Assembly (NCBI GenBank): GCA_937864275.1
Contig: CALMIW010000344.1
Span: 1-10,470, forward strand
From: an uncultured Dehalococcoidia bacterium
GTDB lineage: Bacteria > Chloroflexota > Dehalococcoidia > Tepidiformales > Tepidiformaceae
Direction: 5' to 3'
Length of the DNA stretch: 10,470 nt
Shown: piece by piece, positions 1-5,713 of the stretch
Layout of the letters: the number at the start of each line of letters is the position of its first letter
How positions within the stretch are numbered: position 1 is the stretch's first letter
Program-made: the position numbers and the translations under genes
Notes under the pieces: model-generated
Databases searched by the model: none
The model's input: only the letters and a program-made list of their open reading frames with translations
Told to the model about the DNA's origin: nothing

Positions 1-207
1 GCCAGGATCCTGAGCCCGATCAAAGTCGGGCGGCGCAACCGCGCCTTCGAGGCGCCGGAACTGATCGAGGCGTTCGTGACGCTGGAACGAGGCCTCGCCA
101 GTGCTGAGGGCGACACTCGCGTATCACGTCCTTCGCGACCGGTGCCGCGCCGGCCGGATGGGCGCGCATATTCAAGCTTTAGCGACAACCTTGAATATGG
201 AACCTGA
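1..207 (+). CDS. C-terminal end of a Fic-family-like protein (partial, 5' cut by window edge)
   Basis: The first forward frame is open from base 1 to a TGA at 205-207, giving the last 68 residues of a protein whose start lies outside the window. The visible part begins ARILSPIKVGRRNRAFEA and continues with a helix like 'ELIEAFVTLERGLAS', then 'GDTRVSRPSRPVPRRP' and a polar tail. That order (winged-helix wing with GRRNRAFEAPE, a Leu-rich helix, then a Pro/Arg-rich 'GDTR...RPVPRRP' end) resembles the C-terminal helix-turn-helix part of Fic proteins, which AMPylate targets, as remembered from actinobacterial members. The catalytic HPFxxGNGR motif would lie upstream and cannot be seen, so the family call is an inference. 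The gene converges on the Nudix gene with a single base between the two stop codons. No terminator hairpin is visible between them. Confidence 0.6.
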   Translation, partial: ARILSPIKVGRRNRAFEAPELIEAFVTLERGLASAEGDTRVSRPSRPVPRRPDGRAYSSFSDNLEYGT

Positions 208-208
208 T

Positions 209-664
209 TCAGGTGCGCCTGGCGGCCACGGCCGCCCGGACAACCCGCGCGACTTCGTTCGCGAGCGTGATGGCTGCTTCGCTGGCGCCGCGGGCGCGCA
301 GCATCGGCTCATCGAGGAAGCGGGCAATGTAGGCTTCCGGCGTCATCCAGCGGTGGTAGAGGTGCTCCTCGTTGATCGCAGCCTCGGCGCCCGGGGCGCA
401 GAGGCCGTTGTAGATGATGGTGTGGGCGGTTCCTCCGCCGGTCTCGTAGGACATGATGTCGACGAGCTCCAGCAACTCGCCAGGGAGACTGATGCCCGCC
501 TCTTCGAACACCTCGCGGGCGGCGGATTCGGCGGGGCGCTCGCCCTGTTCGACATGGCCGCCAGGGATGAACCAGCCACCCGCCGAGAACCCACCCGCGC
601 GCTTCATTACCAGGATCTCATCGCCGCGCCAAAGCACGACGGATGCCGAAAGTTCGAAAGCCAT
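209..664 (-). CDS. Nudix hydrolase
   Basis: A 151-residue protein made almost entirely of one Nudix domain. It hydrolyses a nucleoside diphosphate linked to another group, but the substrate cannot be read from sequence. The Nudix box (GX5EX7REUXEEXGU) is complete: G36, E42, R50-E51, E54-E55, G57 and I58, so the catalytic and Mg-binding glutamates are present. The strand before it (SASVVLWRGDEILVMKRAGG) and the 'GWFIPGGH' lead-in are typical. The length is normal for a single-domain member. The ATG at 664 is chosen because the fold begins within five residues of it and a TAGACT box lies 7 nt upstream. The same frame stays open for another 528 codons upstream, but that stretch is exactly antisense to the oxidase gene and is not a real extension. 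It is divergent from the L-amino-acid oxidase gene with 51 bp between starts. Confidence 0.9.
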   Translation of the reverse strand: MAFELSASVVLWRGDEILVMKRAGGFSAGGWFIPGGHVEQGERPAESAAREVFEEAGISLPGELLELVDIMSYETGGGTAHTIIYNGLCAPGAEAAINEEHLYHRWMTPEAYIARFLDEPMLRARGASEAAITLANEVARVVRAAVAARRT

Positions 665-671
665 GGGCGCG

Positions 672-677
672 AGTCTA
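672..677 (-). promoter_or_regulatory. Putative -10 box (TAGACT) of the Nudix gene, leaderless type
   Basis: On the minus strand TAGACT fits the TAnnnT form of a sigma-70-type -10 box and ends 7 nt before the ATG at 664. A transcript starting about 7 nt after the box would begin at or next to the start codon. No Shine-Dalgarno sequence is visible in the gap. I see no convincing -35 box. Confidence 0.4.
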
Positions 678-703
678 GCACCCGGCGCTGAGCCGGCAGC
701 GAG

Positions 704-709
704 TATGCT
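704..709 (+). promoter_or_regulatory. Putative -10 box (TATGCT) of the L-amino-acid oxidase gene, leaderless type
   Basis: TATGCT fits TAnnnT and is followed by 6 nt (TGCGGC) and then the GTG start at 716. The expected transcription start therefore falls on the start codon itself. There is no Shine-Dalgarno sequence before the GTG. The box lies back to back with the Nudix -10 box, 26 bp away, so the two promoters overlap. No clear -35 box is visible. Confidence 0.4.
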
Positions 710-715
710 TGCGGC

Positions 716-2128
716 GTGATCACGCAGGCACGGATCCGCGAGGCCCTCGGGCAAGGGCTCCCGCGCGCGGCGGAGGGCGAGAGCGTCGCCGTGATCGGCG
801 CGGGTATGGCGGGACTGGTAGCCGCGACGGAGTTGCTCCACGCGGGCTACGCCGTGACTGTGCTCGAGGCACAGCAGCGGGTGGGCGGCCGCGTGCAAAC
901 GTTGCGGGAGCCGTTCTCGGACGGCCTCTACGCCGAGGCGGGAGCCATGCGCATCCCGCGGGCACACGACCTGACGTTGCATTATGTGAACAAATTTGGA
1001 CTGGAGACGCGGCCGTTCACGATGGGCAACCCGAACGCCTGGGTGATGCTCCACGGTGAGAAGGTGCGCCTCGGGGAGTTCCGCAACGAGCACCATGCGC
1101 TTCGGTTCGAACTGAACGACGTGGAGATGGCCAGGGCCATCGGCGACCGCTGGGCCGAAACGATCCAGCCGTTGCTGGAACGCATCCGGGCAGGGGGCGA
1201 CGAAGCCTGGGCCGAGATCGCACAGGAGATCGACCAGTTCTCGCTCTGGGAGTTCCTGGAGGACCGCGGCTGGTCGCAAGGGGCGATCGAGCTCTACTGC
1301 CTGATGTTCCACATGGAGCCGTTCCTGAACAGCGCGATCATGGAAATCCTGCGCGAGGAGGCGGGCGACTGGTTCACGGACGTCGTCTCGATCGTGGGAG
1401 GGATGGACCGGCTGCCGAAGTCGTTCCTCCCGGAACTGTGGCCGCACATCCGCTTCGGCTCGAAGGTGACGAGCATCGCCCAGGACAGCGAAGGGGTGAC
1501 GATCCAATACCAGAACGCGGCAGGCCGGAACCTGCTGCGAGCGAACCACGCCATCGTGACGCTTCCCTTCTCCGTGCTGCGGCACATCGAGATCTCCCCG
1601 CCGCTTTCGAGGGGGAAGCAGCGCGCCATCCGCCAGCTGTACTACGACGCCTCGACGAAAATCGTGCTGCAAACGCGGAGCCGGTTCTGGGAGACGAACG
1701 ACGGGATCTTCGGCGGCGGCTCGGTGACCGACATGCCGGTGCGGACGGTGTACTACCCGGACCACGGGCGCGAAACCGGACGCGGCGCCTTGCTGGCGAG
1801 TTACACCTGGGGCGAAGACGCCCACCGCTGGGGATCGCTTTCGCCGGCGGACCGCATCTCGCAGGCAATCGAGAACATCGCCCAACTCCACCCCGAGATC
1901 CGCGATCAGTTCGAAGTCGGGGCGAGCAAGGTCTGGCACGACGACGAGTTCGCCGGCGGAGCGTTCGCGCTGTTCGACCCCGGCCAGCAGACGCACCTCT
2001 ATTCGCACATCATCGAACCCGCGGGGCGCCTGCACTTCGCCGGCGAACACGCGTCGCTGGCGCACGCGTGGATCCAGGGTGCGATTGAAAGCGGGCTGCG
2101 CGCCGCCATCGAAGTCTCCGGCGGGTAG
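716..2128 (+). CDS. L-amino-acid oxidase (flavin monoamine oxidase family)
   Basis: A 470-residue FAD enzyme predicted to deaminate an L-amino acid to the 2-oxo acid, with NH3 and H2O2 as by-products. The Rossmann motif is at residues 26-33 (VIGAGMAG), with E51 for the ribose and the RVGGRV motif at 55-60. The 'GAMRIP..H' segment (76-84) matches the part of snake-venom L-amino-acid oxidases holding the Arg that binds the substrate carboxylate (here R79). 'NPNAW' (105-109), K315 in 'STKIVL' (the conserved lysine near flavin N5), 'YYPDH' (346-350) and the C-terminal 'FAGEH' (441-445) plus 'HAWIQGAIESGLRAA' (450-464) agree with the same family. No signal peptide is present, so it should be cytoplasmic, unlike secreted venom enzymes. 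The start is a GTG preceded by a -10-like box rather than a ribosome binding site. Amino acid preference cannot be judged from sequence. Confidence 0.88.
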   Translation: MITQARIREALGQGLPRAAEGESVAVIGAGMAGLVAATELLHAGYAVTVLEAQQRVGGRVQTLREPFSDGLYAEAGAMRIPRAHDLTLHYVNKFGLETRPFTMGNPNAWVMLHGEKVRLGEFRNEHHALRFELNDVEMARAIGDRWAETIQPLLERIRAGGDEAWAEIAQEIDQFSLWEFLEDRGWSQGAIELYCLMFHMEPFLNSAIMEILREEAGDWFTDVVSIVGGMDRLPKSFLPELWPHIRFGSKVTSIAQDSEGVTIQYQNAAGRNLLRANHAIVTLPFSVLRHIEISPPLSRGKQRAIRQLYYDASTKIVLQTRSRFWETNDGIFGGGSVTDMPVRTVYYPDHGRETGRGALLASYTWGEDAHRWGSLSPADRISQAIENIAQLHPEIRDQFEVGASKVWHDDEFAGGAFALFDPGQQTHLYSHIIEPAGRLHFAGEHASLAHAWIQGAIESGLRAAIEVSGG

Positions 2129-2176
2129 ACCCCGCCCGATACCGCAGACCGAGAACAAGATCGGAGAGAACCAGTT

Positions 2177-2212
2177 AGCCGGAAACTCAACTGGGACGAC
2201 GATCGTCCGGCT
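2177..2212. repeat. Nested inverted repeat in the oxidase/dinB convergent region
   Basis: AGCCGGA (2177-2183) is the perfect reverse complement of TCCGGCT (2206-2212), separated by 22 nt. Inside lies GGACG-ACGAT-CGTCC (2194-2208), which overlaps the right arm, so the two hairpins are mutually exclusive. The inner core GACGATCGTC is a 10-bp palindrome. No T run follows on either strand, so a classical intrinsic terminator is not supported. The rest of the 126-bp gap between the two converging genes (2129-2254) shows nothing recognisable. Confidence 0.4.
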
Positions 2213-2254
2213 CACAGAGGATGAACCCGGGGCTGGAGTGCAAGGCACGATGCC

Positions 2255-2734
2255 TCATGTCGCCGCGATTTCTTCCGCGTAGTTGATCATGTCGAGCTCG
2301 CCGGGAGAACGGCCCTGAGCGGTCAGCAGCGCAGCCGCTTCGGCGCGGTGCTGGGTCCCGTGGTTCATCACGTGGACCAGCATTTGCCATACGGGTACCC
2401 CGTCAAACACCGCCCCGACGAACCCGTCCGTCATAGCGGCTAGCCAGGCGTCGACTTCTGCCCACTCGGCGGTCCAGCGTCGTTGGAGTTCGTCCACCGA
2501 AAGCAGGGCCTCGTCTTCCGGCTTCGGTCCTTCCTGTTCTCCCTGTGTCTGGAACGCCACGCGCCAGCGTTGGGCGGCGCCAAGCTGATGCACCAGGACG
2601 GCGCCAAGGCTCATATCTCCCACCGCGTTCTGCCGCGTCCACACCGCCTCGTCGAGGCCATCGAGCACCCCGAGCACTCGTTTCGTGGCCCACCGGTCAT
2701 ACCCGTAAAGGAAGCGCACTTCTTCTGCATTCAT
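2255..2734 (-). CDS. DinB-family metalloprotein
   Basis: A 159-residue protein with the features of the DinB/YfiT four-helix-bundle superfamily, whose known members are metal-dependent thiol transferases (for example bacillithiol- or mycothiol-dependent enzymes) or are uncharacterised. The three-histidine metal site is complete: H49 in 'AVLVHQLGAAQRW', and H125 with H129 in 'HVMNHGTQHRAE'. The N-terminal 'FLYGYDRWATKRVL' helix (8-21) is the usual DinB opening. The length is typical. The ATG at 2734 is chosen over more upstream codons because GAGAGGG lies 5 nt before it and the family homology begins there. It follows purM on the same strand after 57 bp, so it is probably co-transcribed. A link to purine synthesis is not known for the family, and the substrate is unknown. 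Confidence 0.85.
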   Translation of the reverse strand: MNAEEVRFLYGYDRWATKRVLGVLDGLDEAVWTRQNAVGDMSLGAVLVHQLGAAQRWRVAFQTQGEQEGPKPEDEALLSVDELQRRWTAEWAEVDAWLAAMTDGFVGAVFDGVPVWQMLVHVMNHGTQHRAEAAALLTAQGRSPGELDMINYAEEIAAT

Positions 2735-2739
2735 GGATG

Positions 2740-2746
2740 CCCTCTC
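2740..2746 (-). promoter_or_regulatory. Ribosome binding site of the dinB-family gene
   Basis: GAGAGGG on the minus strand, 5 nt upstream of the ATG at 2734. It decides this start against the 31-codon longer reading, which would begin inside the purM coding sequence. Having a Shine-Dalgarno sequence fits its place as the second gene of an operon, while purM itself seems leaderless. Confidence 0.55.
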
Positions 2747-2759
2747 GGTTCGCAGCCTC

Positions 2760-2774
2760 GCCACGGTTCGTGGC
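2760..2774. repeat. Short hairpin between purM and the dinB-family gene
   Basis: GCCACG (2760-2765) and CGTGGC (2769-2774) form a perfect 6-bp stem with a GTT loop in the purM-dinB gap. A looser outer pairing, GTTCG (2748-2752) with CGAAC (2783-2787), encloses it. No T run follows on the minus strand, so it is not a clear terminator. It could modestly affect read-through or mRNA processing. Confidence 0.35.
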
Positions 2775-2790
2775 TCGCAATTCGAACTTG

Positions 2791-3837
2791 TCAGATCCCC
2801 TTGAGTTCGACCGGACGGCCGGTCCACTCCCGGATCGCGCCGATGGTGAGGGCTTCCGGGATGGCGTCACGGACCGCTTCGGCGTCATCGGGCGAGACCA
2901 TGAGGACGAGCCCGATGCCCATGTTGAAGACCTCGTACATCTCCTCGCTCGAAATCTCGCCGCGCTGCTGGATGAGCTGGAAGATCGGGAGAACCGGCCA
3001 GGCGGCGGTATCGAACGACGCGGTAACGCCTGCCGGGAGGATACGAGGCACGTTCTCGACGTAGCCGCCGCCGGTGATGTGGGCCATGCCGTGGACCTTT
3101 TCCATGACCGGGCTGACGAGCTTGTAGTACGGCCGGTGGGTTTCGAGCAGGGCTTCCTCGATGGAGCGGCCGCCGAGGAGTGCCGGCCTTTCCGCGATCC
3201 GCGTCCTGGTCTCTTCGACTGGCTCCCCGTTGCAGATGTTCAGGGCCGGCCGGGCGAGCGAGAAGCCGTTGGTGTGGAGGCCGGAACTCGGGATGCCGAG
3301 GAGCACGTCGCCGACCGCGACCTTCGAGCCGTCGATGATCTTGTCGCGTTCAACGACGCCGACGATGAATCCCGCGAGGTCGAACTCCCCGGGCGGGTAG
3401 ACATCCGGCATGTCGGCGGTTTCGCCGCCGAGGAGCGCGCAGTTGGCTTCGGCACAGGCGCGGGCGACGCCTTCGACGAGGCTGTGCTTTTGCTCGTTCG
3501 TGAGCCCGTTGCCGGCGATGTAGTCCAGGAAGAACAAGGGCTCGGCGCCGCAGGCCATGATGTCGTTCACGCTGTGGCCGATGATGTCGAAGCCGCAGAG
3601 GTCGAGACGGTTGGCGGCGAGCTGGAGCTTCACCTTCGTGCCGATACCGTCGGCACTGGCGGAGAGGACCGGGTCGCGGTACTTCTCGCCGAGGCGGAAC
3701 AGGCCGGAAAAGGGTCCGGCATCGCTGAGGACTTCGGGCCGGCGTGCCTGGGCGAGGATGCCGGGAAGCGTTTTCGCGAACTTGCTGCGGGTCGCGAGGT
3801 CGACACCGGCGGCTGCGTACTGACGGGGTTGGGTCAC
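2791..3837 (-). CDS. purM: Phosphoribosylformylglycinamidine cyclo-ligase (AIR synthetase)
   Basis: A 348-residue cytoplasmic enzyme of de novo purine synthesis that closes formylglycinamidine ribonucleotide to aminoimidazole ribonucleotide using ATP. Family motifs appear in order: 'SADGIGTKVK' (61-70), 'HSVNDIMACGAEP' (88-100), 'LLGGETADMP' (136-144), 'ITGGGYVENVPR' (254-265) and 'FNMGIGLVL' (304-312). The protein opens with 'YAAAGVDLATRSK', the normal start of PurM, and the length is normal. The start is taken as the GTG at 3837-3835: it sits six residues before that conserved opening, and TACACT lies 6 nt upstream. The frame continues upstream to 3996 without homology, so the longer reading is rejected. 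A dinB-family gene follows on the same strand. No other pur gene is in the window, so purM is separated from its usual partner purN. Confidence 0.96.
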   Translation of the reverse strand: MTQPRQYAAAGVDLATRSKFAKTLPGILAQARRPEVLSDAGPFSGLFRLGEKYRDPVLSASADGIGTKVKLQLAANRLDLCGFDIIGHSVNDIMACGAEPLFFLDYIAGNGLTNEQKHSLVEGVARACAEANCALLGGETADMPDVYPPGEFDLAGFIVGVVERDKIIDGSKVAVGDVLLGIPSSGLHTNGFSLARPALNICNGEPVEETRTRIAERPALLGGRSIEEALLETHRPYYKLVSPVMEKVHGMAHITGGGYVENVPRILPAGVTASFDTAAWPVLPIFQLIQQRGEISSEEMYEVFNMGIGLVLMVSPDDAEAVRDAIPEALTIGAIREWTGRPVELKGI

Positions 3838-3843
3838 ATCGCC

Positions 3844-3849
3844 AGTGTA
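3844..3849 (-). promoter_or_regulatory. Putative -10 box (TACACT) of purM, leaderless type
   Basis: TACACT on the minus strand fits TAnnnT and is separated by exactly 6 nt (GGCGAT) from the GTG at 3837. This is the same geometry as the oxidase gene and places the transcription start on the start codon. No Shine-Dalgarno sequence precedes the GTG and no convincing -35 box is seen. Confidence 0.42.
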
Positions 3850-3902
3850 ACCGGGAACGGGAAAGCGGAAACGGGCCGGACTTGGAACCCGAGGCACTGA
3901 GG

Positions 3903-3952
3903 GCGGGGGCGCCGGAAAAGATCGCGTTCTTCGAAAGAACCGCCGCCCCCGC
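3903..3952. repeat. GC-rich inverted repeat enclosing the 15-bp palindrome
   Basis: GCGGGGGCG (3903-3911) is the reverse complement of CGCCCCCGC (3944-3952). After one mismatch, CGG (3913-3915) can also pair with CCG (3940-3942). A competing local pairing, CGCCGC (3941-3946) with GCGGCG (3953-3958), uses the same right arm. It lies in the divergent purM/monooxygenase region, upstream of both genes, and has no T run. Confidence 0.4.
3926..3940. promoter_or_regulatory. 15-bp inverted repeat, possible operator
   Basis: GTTCTT-CGA-AAGAAC is a perfect 6-bp inverted repeat with a 3-bp centre in the 285-bp divergent region between purM and the EthA-like gene. It is about 77 bp upstream of the purM -10-like box and 183 bp upstream of the monooxygenase ATG. 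The size and symmetry fit a site for a dimeric regulator. No regulator gene is encoded nearby, so the factor is unknown, and it could also be a hairpin loop within the larger repeat. Confidence 0.35.
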
Positions 3953-4093
3953 GCGGCGTGGCCCTTCTGGCCAGGCGAACTGGATCTACCGGGCATTGCA
4001 ACGCCGCGTCCACGGCGGAATAACAGCAGTGGCGCACGGAAAATGTCCGATGCGTGAAGATGTGATGCGCATAGCGGCGGCCGTCTCGATGCT

Positions 4094-4116
4094 TACGGTC
4101 GCTGCAACACAGGGGG
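4094..4116 (+). promoter_or_regulatory. Putative -10 box and ribosome binding site of the EthA-like gene
   Basis: TACGGT (4094-4099) fits TAnnnT and would start transcription near 4106. GGGGG within 'AGGGGGTG' (4111-4118) lies 6 nt before the ATG at 4123 and can serve as a Shine-Dalgarno sequence. The -10 call is weak because no -35 box is recognisable; the ribosome binding site is more convincing. This gene therefore differs from purM and the oxidase gene in having a short leader. Confidence 0.35.
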
Positions 4117-4122
4117 TGTTTC

Positions 4123-5625
4123 ATGACCACAGCCGAACCGCTGACCAAGCCGGGAGAAGCACAGACCGAGAATTTTGACGTCCTCATCGTCGGGGCAGGC
4201 ATCTCCGGCGTCGGGGCGGCCTACCACCTGACCCAGCAGCGGCCGGGCACGAGCTTCGTCGTCCTGGAAGCGCTGGACAGCTTCGGCGGCACGTGGTGGA
4301 CGCACCGCTACCCCGGCATCCGCTCCGACAGCGACCTCTACACCTTCGGCTACCGCTTCAAGCCGTGGACGAGCGCGCCCATCGCGACCGCCGAGGAGAT
4401 CCTGAAGTACATGGGCGAGGTCATCGAGGAGAACGACCTCCGCCAGTACATCCGTTACAACCACAAGATCGTGTCTGCGAAATGGTCGACCGCCGAGAAG
4501 CGCTGGCTCATCGAGGCGACCCGCACCGACACTGGAGAGACGAAGCGATTCACCGCGAACTTCCTCTGGATGTGCCAGGGCTACTACCGGCACTCCGAGG
4601 GCTACACGCCCGAGTGGCCCGGGATGGACACCTTTCAGGGGCGCATCGTGCACCCGCAGTCGTGGCCGCAGGACCTGGACTATGCGGGCAAGAGAGTGGT
4701 CGTGATCGGCTCGGGAGCGACGGCCGCGACGCTGATCCCGGCCATCGCGAACGAGTGCGGACACGTCACGATGTTGCAGCGATCCCCGACGTACTTCATT
4801 CCCGGCCGGAACGTGAACGACCTGGCGGACACGCTGCGGGAACTGGAAATCGACGAGACGTGGATCCACGAGATCGTGCGGCGGAAGATCCTGCACGACC
4901 AGGCGGCGTTCACCAAGCGATCGTTTGAGGACCCGGAAACGGTGAAGCGCGAGCTCATCGGCATGGTGCGGGCCTACCTGGGGCCGGATTTCGATGTCGA
5001 GACGCACTTCACTCCGCACTACCGGCCCTGGCGCCAGCGCATTGCGTTCGTGCCCGACGGAGACATCTTCAAGGGCATCACGGCGGGCAAAGCTTCCGTC
5101 GTAACGGACGAGATCGAGACCTTCACGCCGCGCGGCATCCGTTTGAAGTCGGGTGAGGAACTGGAAGCCGACATCATCGTGACGGCGACCGGCTTCAACA
5201 TGAACGTGCTCGGCGACATCGACTTCGAGATCGACGGCACGCCGCTGGACTTCTCCCAGACGGTGACCTACCGCGGGATGATGTTCACCGGTGTGCCGAA
5301 CATGCTCTGGGTCTTCGGTTACTTCCGCGCGAGCTGGACGTTGCGCGCCGACCTGATGGCGGACTTCGTCTGCCGGCTGTTGGCGCACATGGAGAAGCGC
5401 GGGGCGAAGCAGGTGCAAGTCGCGCTGCGCCCCGAAGACAAGGACATGGAACTGCTGCCCTGGATCGATCCGGAGAACTTCAACCCCGGTTACCTGATGC
5501 GGGCGATGGACAAGCTGCCGAAGCGAGGCTCCAAGCCGGAGTGGCAGCACACGCAGGACTACTGGAAAGAGAAGGACGAACTCCCGGCCATCAACCTGGA
5601 CGGCCCGGAGTTCGCCTACTCCTAA
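4123..5625 (+). CDS. EthA-like flavin-containing Baeyer-Villiger monooxygenase
   Basis: A 500-residue class B flavoprotein monooxygenase that uses FAD, NADPH and O2 to insert oxygen next to a ketone or onto sulfur. The FAD site GAGISG is at 24-29, and the NADPH-binding GSGATA at 196-201. Between them is the Baeyer-Villiger fingerprint FxGxxxHxxxWP, complete as FQGRIVHPQSWP at 171-182. The C-terminal TATGF motif is at 354-358. Long segments, including 'RYPGIRSDSDLYTFGYRFKPW' shape (62-82), 'VTMLQRSPTY' and 'ASWTLRADL', recall mycobacterial EthA, the monooxygenase that activates ethionamide and oxidises ketones. Length is close to EthA (489 residues). No membrane segment or signal peptide is seen. 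The natural substrate is unknown. There is no TetR-type EthR gene next to it; the divergent neighbour is purM. It ends in a strong terminator. Confidence 0.92.
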   Translation: MTTAEPLTKPGEAQTENFDVLIVGAGISGVGAAYHLTQQRPGTSFVVLEALDSFGGTWWTHRYPGIRSDSDLYTFGYRFKPWTSAPIATAEEILKYMGEVIEENDLRQYIRYNHKIVSAKWSTAEKRWLIEATRTDTGETKRFTANFLWMCQGYYRHSEGYTPEWPGMDTFQGRIVHPQSWPQDLDYAGKRVVVIGSGATAATLIPAIANECGHVTMLQRSPTYFIPGRNVNDLADTLRELEIDETWIHEIVRRKILHDQAAFTKRSFEDPETVKRELIGMVRAYLGPDFDVETHFTPHYRPWRQRIAFVPDGDIFKGITAGKASVVTDEIETFTPRGIRLKSGEELEADIIVTATGFNMNVLGDIDFEIDGTPLDFSQTVTYRGMMFTGVPNMLWVFGYFRASWTLRADLMADFVCRLLAHMEKRGAKQVQVALRPEDKDMELLPWIDPENFNPGYLMRAMDKLPKRGSKPEWQHTQDYWKEKDELPAINLDGPEFAYS

Positions 5626-5653
5626 GGACAGCTGCGCAGGACGGACGGCGAAG

Positions 5654-5690
5654 AGCGCCGCGGCGGAAATCCGCCGCGGCGCTTTCTGTC
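5654..5690 (+). terminator. Rho-independent terminator after the EthA-like gene
   Basis: AGCGCCGCGGCGGA (5654-5667) pairs perfectly with TCCGCCGCGGCGCT (5670-5683). In practice this is a 12-bp GC-rich stem with a 6-nt loop, followed by the T-containing tail TTCTGTC. It sits 28 bp after the TAA of the monooxygenase gene and 30 bp before the stop codon of the opposing methyltransferase gene. On the minus strand the stem is followed by CTTCGCC, a poor tail, so it mainly serves the plus strand. Confidence 0.85.
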
Positions 5691-5713
5691 TGGCGCGGGT
5701 TCCTTCGAGACGG

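Noticed and set aside
101..691. 196-codon plus-strand frame opposite the Nudix gene
   Set aside because: Antisense to a complete Nudix box, and it overlaps the end of the Fic-like frame. The composition is that of a shadow.
2545..3900. 451-codon plus-strand frame opposite purM and the dinB-family gene
   Set aside because: It runs antisense to two well-supported proteins and shows no domain of its own.
3838..3996. Upstream extension of purM to an ATG at 3996
   Set aside because: The extra residues are Pro/Arg-rich without homology and contain the inverted repeats and the putative promoter. The conserved PurM opening begins just after GTG 3837.
4050..4178. Small frame beginning MREDVMRIAAAVSMLTVAA, like a short signal peptide
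   Set aside because: It overlaps the first 56 bases of the EthA-like gene in another frame, has no ribosome binding site and has a low-information tail. The hydrophobic stretch is probably chance in Ala-rich GC-rich sequence.
4093..5550. 485-codon open frame antisense to the EthA-like gene
   Set aside because: Same codon-register shadow; the sense strand has complete FAD, NADPH and BVMO motifs.
5654..5690. Bidirectional terminator for both converging genes
   Set aside because: The stem is symmetric but the minus-strand tail (CTTCGCC) lacks T residues, so only the plus-strand function is claimed.
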